From Bacteroidia bacterium (GTDB lineage Bacteria; Bacteroidota; Bacteroidia; Bacteroidales; Azobacteroidaceae): 64,000 bases of DNA. A program made the position numbers and the translations under genes. Where the stretch lies: contig BNYG01000007.1 of NCBI GenBank assembly GCA_026000155.1, forward strand, positions 7,575 through 71,574, read 5' to 3'. Shown here one piece after another: positions 24,871 to 32,560 of this stretch; the first letter of the stretch is position 1, and the number at the start of each line of letters is the position of its first letter. The notes under the pieces are model-generated. The model saw only the letters and a program-made list of their open reading frames with translations. It was not told the origin of the DNA and made no database searches.

Positions 24871-26169
24871 TCAGGGCAAAATGGTGCCGTCGTCGAGCCG
24901 GTGTTCACCTGGACCCGGTTTGTCTCTCATAAGACCCGACAATATGTAATAGTTCTCTAATTGCTTAATCATGACACGCTCGCCTGCGCCTACTTCGATT
25001 TGACCACCGCCTTGGTCGGCGCCAAATCCGCCCAAAGCGGAAGAGCGTACATCGGGTACATAACCCGGCGAACTGCCTCCGCTGGTGGCATAACCGAAAA
25101 AGAAAGGCACCAAGCCGTATTGCGAAAGTTCATTTTTCCAATCAAGTTGGAATTTGATGAAAAATTCACCCGGAACAACGGAAAAGACATAGCGATTGTT
25201 GATGGCAACCACCGAAAAGTGCGGTGTCCGTTTTTGGGTTTTATCGAAGCGTCCGGTGAAAGTGAGTGAATCGGTTTTCACTTTTACGCTGGCTTCGTCG
25301 TAAGGATTAGGATAGAGTTCTTTCGCCAATTTTACCGTTTCGATGGAGAGCAGTTTTCCCATGCGTTCAATTAAATCATAATTGGCTTTGCGCGGGTCGT
25401 CGGGGCCTTGTCTGCCGCCGTCTTTAAACAGAGGCGCTTGATTGCCGGCTGCTCCGTTCACAAATAGACAATGTATCTTATTGCCAAAGGCTTCTTCTGT
25501 ATAGCGTGTGGCATAACCCACATAGTCGCCCGATACTTCAAAATTATTCCAGATTACATCGGGATGACAAGCGTAGTTCATAATCAGGATGCGGGGATTG
25601 CCGTTGGCATCGTCAATCCGGATAACACCTACCGAATTGTCCACCGGGCCGTGCGGCAGGCGTTCGCGGTTGATGTAACGGTAATGGTCGTCGGCAAACC
25701 AGGATTCGCGGGCATGACCGTCGTCACGAACAATCAAGCGGTTGAAACTCAAAGACGGAAAACTGCGGTGTCCACCCGATAGCGTGGCATCGAACATGTT
25801 TTTGGAGGCTTCGTCCAGCACTTTGGTGAAATTGGCTTCCGTCCATTCTTTGGTACCTGAGGCGCCTGAATGGTCGTGCGACTGGCAGAAAAAGAGTTCG
25901 TTCAAGTTGAATTTCTTTTTGAGACTTTCGATAAAAGCATCGCTGCCATTGCCGCTATCGTAAGTGAGAAAACCGATTCTTACGCTGCCGGCATCTAAAA
26001 TAAGACTGCGAGCGTATAAAGAATCATGCACCGGATACCTCGTTGAAGGAGGTGTGATATTGATTTTTGCCGAGCCTGCCCTGAGTTTACCGGCGGCTTG
26101 GATGTCTGTATTTGAACAAAACAGGAAACTGAGTCCTACTAAAAGATAGAATAAATGATGTGTTTTCAT
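24871..26169 (-). CDS. Neutral/alkaline ceramidase N-domain-like secreted hydrolase
   Basis: A 432-aa protein with a signal peptide. The mature part opens with LRAGSAKINITPPSTRYPVH, the hallmark of neutral/alkaline ceramidase N-terminal domains. The zinc-ligand motif follows as FFCQSHDHSGASG, with the catalytic region VFVNGAAGNQAPL and MNYACHPDV. It is shorter than true ceramidases (about 650-750 aa), lacking their C-terminal domain. Such short homologues are common inside PULs and may act as amidases or esterases on glycans rather than on ceramide; that is inference. Gaps of 30 bp on both sides place it in the GH43-GH3 operon. Confidence 0.75.
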   Translation of the reverse strand: MKTHHLFYLLVGLSFLFCSNTDIQAAGKLRAGSAKINITPPSTRYPVHDSLYARSLILDAGSVRIGFLTYDSGNGSDAFIESLKKKFNLNELFFCQSHDHSGASGTKEWTEANFTKVLDEASKNMFDATLSGGHRSFPSLSFNRLIVRDDGHARESWFADDHYRYINRERLPHGPVDNSVGVIRIDDANGNPRILIMNYACHPDVIWNNFEVSGDYVGYATRYTEEAFGNKIHCLFVNGAAGNQAPLFKDGGRQGPDDPRKANYDLIERMGKLLSIETVKLAKELYPNPYDEASVKVKTDSLTFTGRFDKTQKRTPHFSVVAINNRYVFSVVPGEFFIKFQLDWKNELSQYGLVPFFFGYATSGGSSPGYVPDVRSSALGGFGADQGGGQIEVGAGERVMIKQLENYYILSGLMRDKPGPGEHRLDDGTILP

Positions 26170-26199
26170 GGTATTATAATTTATTTTTTCATATACTAA

Positions 26200-28350
26200 C
26201 TATCTGGGTTTGTTTTCTTTCCAGATTTGTTTAATCGTTTCTTCCTGGGAAAAACCTACGGGGCATTTTTCGCTTTTTGTATTGGCAAAATACGAACGGA
26301 GCGTGGCAGGAGCAGTCGGTCCGGAAATCATCCGGATGACACACATCTGCAAATGACCGTTGGGATCGGTTTTCTTCAGCCAATCGTTTGCATAGTGCAA
26401 CCATTGATTGCGATAATCTTCTGTTTGAATGGCAAACCAGGTGATGTCGTCGTAGCCCCAGCAAAAATGGTCGTTCAGATTCGCTACCCCCATCTTGTCT
26501 CTACTTACCCCGAAATTGTCGAATTCAACCAGATAAGGCATGCTTTCGGCTTTCCAACCGCTGGGCGAAATGGCTCCCTTACTTCTCAGATAGAGACCGT
26601 CGCTGTTGCCCACTTCCAAGATACCCTCTAACGGTTTGTCAACCACTTCCTTGATGCGGAGGGGGAATGAATTGAAATCCAATAAACTGATACCGTCTTT
26701 AATAAAACCGCCGGAAGGGGTATGTGCATCCAAAAGCACATAATGGCGGCGTGCATTTTTCTGAGCATAATCGCGTATTTTTTTCAAAATTTCCGCATAA
26801 TGCGTTTTGTCGGGGTCATCTCTTCCGATAATGCCTACCTGACCGAGGTGAAAGGCTTCGCAACCTATGTCGATATAAGATTTGGCGAGAAAATAAAACC
26901 AATATTTTGTTTCGAGGTTATTCACAATGGGTGAACCGCCTCCGCGACTGGCCATCAACGTTTCGCCTCCGGCTACTCTTTTTATCATATCTTCCACCCT
27001 GAAATTCCTGTCTTCCACCGGCTGATTAAAGGCTCTGAACACCCAAGCCGGAATTTTCAAATTATTGACATCGGGACTTACATGCTCGAACAAACAGCCT
27101 TGGAAAATAATTTCCGGGTCGTATTTGTGCATCCTTTCAATCAGGTTTTTGGCGTATGCTAAAAATTCGGGGTCGCCGAGCTTGCTTTCTTCACTCCAAC
27201 GGTAAATGGCTCGTCCGATAAATTTGGCTCCGATGTTTTTCAACATGCGAATATCGTCTTCCCGATAAGGAAATTCATAGTTTTCAGGTGTACCCGGTAC
27301 AAGAAAATAACCGGCTGTAACAGCCCTGTCTAAATAATTTTCCAAAACATCTCTCGAAATAGATCCGTCGAAAGCATATTTGGTGGGAGGAAGGGTTTGA
27401 TTTACCAATTGGATGCTTCCATCCGGATTGTAGTACAGTTTGTCCACGCAGACAGACCTTGTCCAGTCGTTGAACGCGCCGTTGTCGGCAGATAAGCGGC
27501 TGTTGTGATAAAACGCATACCATTGTCCCTTGTATTCGACAATCGAACCGTGATTGGTATAGCTGTCGGTCGGATTCATGTAAACGCCTTTGTTTACCCA
27601 GGGACCGTAAATGCTGTTGCTGGTAGCATACCGCATCCGGTTGTCGCCTTTAACGCCTTCGCGGTCGTTGCCTTCATCGTGATTGTCGGAATACGACAGG
27701 TAGTAAATGCCGTTGCGTTTGTGAATCCACGAAGCTTCGTGAAAATCGCCCAGTCCCTCTACGGTTTGCAGTTCGCCGTCGATTTCCATCATATTGTCTT
27801 TCAGTTTACCCATCATGCAACGGGCGCCGCCGCCGTAGAACAGGTAAGCCTGCCCATCGTCGTCAACGAAAACACAAGGGTCAATCATGGGCGGAATATC
27901 GGGAATGTATCCCTTCACGGTAAAGTCCCTGTCGGGATATTTGCTGGTGGCAACACCGATTTTCCAGTTTCTGCCCGAAGGCTCTTCGCTCGGATGCGGA
28001 AAATAGAAATAATAAGTGCCGTTCTTGTAAGCGCAGTCCGGCGCCCACATCAGTTTGGCGTCGTTTCTCAAGGGTTTGCCCCAAGGTACATCTGCGGCGC
28101 GAAGGATTTCACCGTGGTCTTTCCAGTGAATCATGTCGTCGGTAGAGAACACATGATACTCGTCCATCAAATCGCATCCGCGAGGAGGTACAATATCGTG
28201 CGAAGCATAAACATACAAACGACCGTCTTGCCACACGTGCGCCGACGGATCGGCGGTGTACATGTGGGTGATGAACGGATTTTGCTGGGCGAAAAGCCCT
28301 ACCCATACAATTGCAAGCAACAGTATTAAAACGTTTCTTTTAGAATTCAT
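26200..28350 (-). CDS. GH43 family enzyme fused to a large unrecognised C-terminal domain
   Basis: 716 aa from ATG 28350, chosen because MNSKRNVLILLLAIVWVGLF is a clean signal peptide; an ATG 20 codons upstream is the alternative. Residues about 25-320 are a five-bladed GH43 propeller. The base Asp34 lies in YTADPSAHV, Asp157 in PMIDPCVFVDDDG, and the acid Glu205 in GDFHEASWIHKRNGIYYLSY. Substrates of this family are arabinosides, xylosides and galactans. Residues about 325-716 form a second domain with alternating helices and strands (IGAKFIGRAIYRW, YDPEIIFQGCLFEHVSPD, CEAFHLGQVGIIGRDDPDKT), resembling an alpha/beta barrel that I cannot assign. It may be an extra catalytic module. The operon continues with the ceramidase-like gene. 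Confidence 0.8.
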   Translation of the reverse strand: MNSKRNVLILLLAIVWVGLFAQQNPFITHMYTADPSAHVWQDGRLYVYASHDIVPPRGCDLMDEYHVFSTDDMIHWKDHGEILRAADVPWGKPLRNDAKLMWAPDCAYKNGTYYFYFPHPSEEPSGRNWKIGVATSKYPDRDFTVKGYIPDIPPMIDPCVFVDDDGQAYLFYGGGARCMMGKLKDNMMEIDGELQTVEGLGDFHEASWIHKRNGIYYLSYSDNHDEGNDREGVKGDNRMRYATSNSIYGPWVNKGVYMNPTDSYTNHGSIVEYKGQWYAFYHNSRLSADNGAFNDWTRSVCVDKLYYNPDGSIQLVNQTLPPTKYAFDGSISRDVLENYLDRAVTAGYFLVPGTPENYEFPYREDDIRMLKNIGAKFIGRAIYRWSEESKLGDPEFLAYAKNLIERMHKYDPEIIFQGCLFEHVSPDVNNLKIPAWVFRAFNQPVEDRNFRVEDMIKRVAGGETLMASRGGGSPIVNNLETKYWFYFLAKSYIDIGCEAFHLGQVGIIGRDDPDKTHYAEILKKIRDYAQKNARRHYVLLDAHTPSGGFIKDGISLLDFNSFPLRIKEVVDKPLEGILEVGNSDGLYLRSKGAISPSGWKAESMPYLVEFDNFGVSRDKMGVANLNDHFCWGYDDITWFAIQTEDYRNQWLHYANDWLKKTDPNGHLQMCVIRMISGPTAPATLRSYFANTKSEKCPVGFSQEETIKQIWKENKPR

Positions 28351-28688
28351 AACTCTTTTCACTTTAATATTAGATTTGATAACAGATATTTTTAGAATGT
28401 AATTTTTCATGAAATTGATTTATTAATTTTCGGTGCTATTTTCAAGTCCGACCTTTCAGGTCTTCTGTGGCAGTGAGTCTGATTCCGCAGGTCGTTGACC
28501 TACGGTTATGAAAATCCAAGCTTTCAGGTTTTCAATGCAAACAGAACTTCATCGTTCTGAAAATAAAGCCGATAAATTGTCTGAAAGACAATATTTTCAT
28601 AACCGCGGGTCAACGACCTGCGGCTATTAAACTATGAATATAAAGAATTTACAGGTAGAAAAAATAGCACTGCAAAAAAAGATTTAGC
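28351..28688. other. Non-coding stretch with a long inverted repeat
   Basis: 338 bp without a credible gene. It contains the GH43 leader region and the inverted-repeat element at 28485-28623. I see no consensus promoter with both elements for the minus-strand GH43 operon. Confidence 0.5.
28485..28623. repeat. MITE-like element with 31-bp inverted terminal repeats
   Basis: The left arm 28485-28515 (CCGCAGGTCGTTGACCTACG...) and right arm 28593-28623 (...GGGTCAACGACCTGCGG) are inverted repeats over 31 bp with two mismatches. Each arm ends in the palindrome CCGCAGGTCGTTGACC(T/C). The 77 bp between them holds further short palindromic pieces and no coding potential. It looks like a non-autonomous mobile or REP-type repeat of Bacteroidota. 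Confidence 0.75.
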
Positions 28689-29357
28689 CTATTTTTTCGG
28701 TAAAGAAAACGCATACTCGAGAATTGCTTTTACATCTTCCGGTTTACTGAAATCCGTTTGATTGGTTTGTGCAAAATTTTCGATCTCTTCCTCGTGATTT
28801 TTAAATAATTTCCCCAGGGTTTTTGCAGAATTAAATTTTACCAGTTTTTTTCCGTTTTTCAAAAAATAATCTTGTTCACGTATTCCTTTAAACAGTTCAT
28901 CCTTTCTCAATTGCCGAACCCCTCCGCTTCCACTATTAATCATGCCGACACTACCAACAGAAGCAGTCGGAGAATAGCTACCATACCCGGTCATTTTCCC
29001 GTCAGAAATAATGCGGACTTTCCAACGGATATAAAATTCATTGTTATCAGCCAAAGAAATCAATTCGTTGAAAGCATTTTTTTCGGCGGGATAAAAATAA
29101 CGCCCGTCAATAACAACAACGATTACTTCGCTTGCACTTAACTCAGTAACGCTTAAGTCCTCATCTTGAAACAACATTCTTTCGTCCACAAGGTCGTAAT
29201 TTAAACGCGCAGCTATTTTTGCATTATTTTCTTTCAACATGACATATCCTGGCATGTAATCAGAGAACAGGTAACTCGTTGTTTCTTCTTCCTGAGCGGA
29301 AACCAAGACAGTGGACAGATAGAAGGATAAAACTAAGAAAAAAAGATGGTGTTTCAT
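28689..29357 (-). CDS. Secreted protein of unknown function
   Basis: About 222 aa from ATG 29357, giving the signal peptide MKHHLFFLVLSFYLSTVLVS. Starts further upstream run into the GH43 relic and are rejected. The mature protein contains EVIVVVIDGRYFYPAEKNAF, a glycine/serine patch (GSYSPTASVGSVGMINSGSG) and KLVKFNSAKTLGKLFKNHEE near the C-terminus. No domain is recognised. It stands between the SusCD-DUF3823 genes and the GH43 operon but is separated by repeats and relic DNA, so its role in the PUL is doubtful. Confidence 0.7.
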   Translation of the reverse strand: MKHHLFFLVLSFYLSTVLVSAQEEETTSYLFSDYMPGYVMLKENNAKIAARLNYDLVDERMLFQDEDLSVTELSASEVIVVVIDGRYFYPAEKNAFNELISLADNNEFYIRWKVRIISDGKMTGYGSYSPTASVGSVGMINSGSGGVRQLRKDELFKGIREQDYFLKNGKKLVKFNSAKTLGKLFKNHEEEIENFAQTNQTDFSKPEDVKAILEYAFSLPKK

Positions 29358-29405
29358 GATGATAATCGTTTTTTTAATGAATGAATATAAAATGCTAACT
29401 ATTAA

Positions 29406-29500
29406 ATAAGGCATGCTTTCGGCTTTCCAACCGCTGGGCGAAAAGCCCTACCAGTTACGATTGCAAGCAACAGTGTTAATATATTTCTTTTAGAATACAT
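29406..29500 (-). pseudogene. Deletion relic of a second GH43-fusion-type gene
   Basis: Bases 29406-29443 are identical over 38 bp to 26533-26570 inside the GH43-fusion gene (its C-terminal domain). Bases 29434-29500 closely match 28294-28350, the signal-peptide start of the same gene, giving MYSKRNILTLLLAIV. The two matches meet at CTGGGCGAAA, a 10-mer present at both places in the intact gene. This is the expected footprint of a deletion between short direct repeats in a paralogous copy. The fused remnant is out of frame and stops after about 32 codons. Confidence 0.8.
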
Positions 29501-29542
29501 AAGCATGTGATTTAACGTTAAAAGCACAAAAATACAAAAAAT

Positions 29543-29577
29543 ATTGGAGGAAACCGCCAAAGACGGTTTCCTCCAAT
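29543..29577 (-). terminator. Rho-independent terminator after the SusC-SusD-DUF3823 operon
   Basis: A perfect 14 bp stem ATTGGAGGAAACCG/CGGTTTCCTCCAAT with a 7 nt loop, followed on the minus strand by a T-rich run. It begins 12 bp beyond the DUF3823 stop. It implies susC-susD-DUF3823 is a transcription unit separate from the downstream enzyme genes. Confidence 0.9.
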
Positions 29578-29588
29578 AAATAAAAACA

Positions 29589-30368
29589 TCAGGGTACTAC
29601 GATTTTGACAATCGGCGAATAGTTGTGTCTGCGTGATAATACATCTACACTGGCACCTATACGTACATAGTAAGTATAGCCGGATTTTAAGGGCATAGGT
29701 TTAATTTCATAAACACCACTGATTTCCGAGTCGGCAGGTAAACCAAATCGGTCTGCCATCTCTGCGTTCCACTCCTTTTCAACATTGACTCTCACATAGC
29801 TGTTGTATTCATTTCTATCTATGCAGTTTGAAGCACCACAAAAGTTAGCCAAAAGGCTAATAAAAGGACGAATACGGTACACTTTGGGCAAGCCTGCGCG
29901 AATAGGCGCTTTCAAACGGCATTTCATTGTCAATGCAGGCCATTCTTTTCCCTCAAATTCCATTGTGGTTAATGTAGCTTCAAAATCAACGATTTGCAGG
30001 TAAGGCGTAACGGTGAAGTCTTGTACTGTTCCTTTTTTTGTAAAAGCGACACCTTTCACTGTATCTATCGGCCAGAACGGTCCATCGTAAGGTAACATAT
30101 CGTAGGTGCCTGCAAACAATTTATCATTGTTGTAAGTACCATCGTTTTTAACTGCCAAAGATTGTTCGTTTGGAACGGAAACTGTCCAAGACCTTTCCCA
30201 AATTTTGATTTGCCAGTCGTTATGATCCATAACTAAGTTTTCACCGGTGTAAGAATCTATAATCCTGCCATGTATGTTTGCATCCGGTGCGTCCCAGTTA
30301 TCTATTTCCATACAGGATGTAAAGCCTAATAACGCTATTCCTGCGATTAAATAAAAGATATTTTTCAT
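29589..30368 (-). CDS. DUF3823-family lipoprotein, SusE/F-position protein
   Basis: A 259-aa lipoprotein with MKNIFYLIAGIALLGFTSC and Cys as lipobox. The mature start DNWDAPDANIHGRIIDSYTG and NYNNDKLFAGTYDMLP-type segments match DUF3823, a two-domain beta-sandwich family encoded right after SusD in many PULs. It is likely a surface glycan-binding or accessory protein in the outer membrane complex. It lies 30 bp after susD and before a strong terminator. Confidence 0.85.
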   Translation of the reverse strand: MKNIFYLIAGIALLGFTSCMEIDNWDAPDANIHGRIIDSYTGENLVMDHNDWQIKIWERSWTVSVPNEQSLAVKNDGTYNNDKLFAGTYDMLPYDGPFWPIDTVKGVAFTKKGTVQDFTVTPYLQIVDFEATLTTMEFEGKEWPALTMKCRLKAPIRAGLPKVYRIRPFISLLANFCGASNCIDRNEYNSYVRVNVEKEWNAEMADRFGLPADSEISGVYEIKPMPLKSGYTYYVRIGASVDVLSRRHNYSPIVKIVVP

Positions 30369-30398
30369 ATTTTTTTTATTTATATTAGTTAATTAAAA

Positions 30399-32549
30399 TC
30401 AACGAAGCGGATTTTTCGGCAACAAATTGGGATTGTTGTTGATTTCGTCCTGCGGAATGGGCATCCAATAAATATTCTTATTGGTTGCCGAATAAGTTTT
30501 ACCGCCCTTATGAAAATGGTTCAAGAAAATCCAATCCTTGGTATCAGCCACATAATAGCACATCAATGCCCGAGGTCTGAAATTTTCCAAAACCTGATTG
30601 CAAGTTCTCCAACGACGCAAATCCCACCAGCGATGATTTTCAAAGGCTAATTCGCGTTGACGTTCATCGCGGATAAATTGCAGATTTTCATCAATTGCAT
30701 AGGGAGTTGAGTGTGTGTATAAAGGATAACCATTTACTGCCTTTGTACTTACATCTGCCGGAGCCGCTTTATAAGGATTAGCAGTGATACAACCGGCACG
30801 CTCGCGAATCGGTCGGATATAGTTATCAAATGCTTCCTGTTTTTTGCCTAATTCGTAAGCGGCTTCAGCTGTATTCAGATAGATTTCACCCAAACGAAAA
30901 ACGATCCAGTCCGTTTCACTTTGGAACAGGTTGACACGATTTACCGGAAGATTCGGATCCACGTATTTGCGGGTAAACACACCCGTATAAGTGTTGTTTT
31001 CACTTCCATTTCCCTCGTGGATGCCATGTCTTCCTGCCGTAGTGATTTTTGTTCCACTGGGCAATACACCTGTAGTAGCAGGAGGAAGTTTGTAGGTAAA
31101 TTCTCTGTTATTGGCATTTTGACCTAACAGACGATTGCCTTCATTGTAAAATCCATCTTCATCCCCGATTTTTTTGGTTGTAACGGTCCGATTTGCCGGC
31201 TCATAACCAGATTGACCATCTCCTGATGCCCCTGCAGTCCAAGTAGCAGGATAGGTCAAGAATGCGCCGCGTTGAATATCAAACTTTGTGCCTCGCAATT
31301 CATCGCCGTGAAAGTAAACTGTTCCTCGCAAACGAGGCTCAATGGTGATGCCGTTACCTTGTACGATACTGCCATCCGCACTGTTCCGAATTTTGATGTT
31401 GCCATGAACAAAACGTTCTCTATCCGGAAAACGAATCGGCGCATATGCCGTGTCTAAGCCATTGGGCGCTTCTGTAAGCGCCGGAAAATCGTAAAGCATC
31501 ATCAATTCCAGCGTGGGACTGCAATGGGAGCCCGGACCAGAACCCATATCGGGATTCGGACTCATCATGGCGTCATAACAATGTCTCAACCTGGTGTTGC
31601 CGGGTGCCTGATCATCAAATATCTTTACAAAAATATTTTCCTTTGAAGTATTATCCAAAAACAATTGAGCATAATTGGTTGCCAAATCGCTGGGATATTT
31701 CTTGTAAAGCTCATACGGACCTTTATCAATAATGAGTTTACCCGCATCGTAAGCATACTGGAAGAATTCATTGGCTTTGTCGGGAGCAATGCCGGCAAAA
31801 CCACCGATAATAGCTGCTTCCGCGTCTAATTGCAAATATTGTGTATATTTCGCAATCGTACCGGCATAAAGCATGGCGCGCGACATCAAAGCAGCGGCTG
31901 TATATTTATTGGCTTTATTGGGTTGACTTACATTTTTAGTATCAACTTGCTTATCATACAGATTGTCTATGGCAAATTGCAAGTCATCGTGTATGAATTT
32001 CCATGAGTCATACTCCGTAGCTCGAGGAGTTTGAATAGTTTCCAATGGAGCTAAAGGGTCTTGCACTTCTGTAATGATGGGAATTCCGCCGTAACGTTTT
32101 ACCATAGCAAAATAAATAAACGCTCTCAAGAAACGAGCCTCGCCTAAAATATTGTTGTAATCAGCGTCCGTGAAATTATCTTTATACCCTGCAAAAGTAG
32201 TGATAAAGGTATTTATTTCGCGAACTCTACCCCATTCCCAATATTTGGGATTATCACCGGTTTGAACGCCACCCCAATCGTCCGCTACTTCGCCGGATGC
32301 TTGAGTCAAAGAGCCTTTATAGGCTTCCCAATTATTGCTGCCTCCGTTGCCGAAATTTTCACCGGCATAAAAACCGAAATCTTCAATAGGCAAGTAATTG
32401 TAAAAGCGAGTCAGTAATGCCTGGACGCCATATTTATTTCCATACAATTCGTCATTGCCTAATTGCCCTACAGGCACTGTATCTAAATCTTGACAGGCAT
32501 TCATAAACAAGCCTGCAATTGCTGTTAATAATATATATTTAATTTTCAT
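30399..32549 (-). CDS. SusD/RagB-family outer-membrane glycan-binding lipoprotein
   Basis: A 716-aa SusD homologue. The lipoprotein signal is MKIKYILLTAIAGLFMNACQ. The N-terminal tetratricopeptide part has LNTYFITTF-like helices and EARFLRAFIYFAMVKRYGGI, the family hallmark. The C-terminal part has RLGEIYLNTAEAAYELGK and QRELAFENHRWWDLRRW, ending in MPIPQDEINNNPNLLPKNP. It acts as the lid of the SusC transporter, delivering oligosaccharides at the cell surface. It is longer than typical SusD (about 500-600 aa), with extra loops at about 310-480 that may shape specificity. 11 bp separate it from susC. Confidence 0.96.
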   Translation of the reverse strand: MKIKYILLTAIAGLFMNACQDLDTVPVGQLGNDELYGNKYGVQALLTRFYNYLPIEDFGFYAGENFGNGGSNNWEAYKGSLTQASGEVADDWGGVQTGDNPKYWEWGRVREINTFITTFAGYKDNFTDADYNNILGEARFLRAFIYFAMVKRYGGIPIITEVQDPLAPLETIQTPRATEYDSWKFIHDDLQFAIDNLYDKQVDTKNVSQPNKANKYTAAALMSRAMLYAGTIAKYTQYLQLDAEAAIIGGFAGIAPDKANEFFQYAYDAGKLIIDKGPYELYKKYPSDLATNYAQLFLDNTSKENIFVKIFDDQAPGNTRLRHCYDAMMSPNPDMGSGPGSHCSPTLELMMLYDFPALTEAPNGLDTAYAPIRFPDRERFVHGNIKIRNSADGSIVQGNGITIEPRLRGTVYFHGDELRGTKFDIQRGAFLTYPATWTAGASGDGQSGYEPANRTVTTKKIGDEDGFYNEGNRLLGQNANNREFTYKLPPATTGVLPSGTKITTAGRHGIHEGNGSENNTYTGVFTRKYVDPNLPVNRVNLFQSETDWIVFRLGEIYLNTAEAAYELGKKQEAFDNYIRPIRERAGCITANPYKAAPADVSTKAVNGYPLYTHSTPYAIDENLQFIRDERQRELAFENHRWWDLRRWRTCNQVLENFRPRALMCYYVADTKDWIFLNHFHKGGKTYSATNKNIYWMPIPQDEINNNPNLLPKNPLR

Positions 32550-32560
32550 AAATTATGTTT

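Noticed and set aside
27505-28329. 274-codon plus-strand frame antisense to the GH43 domain
   Set aside because: Antisense shadow of conserved GH43 motifs.
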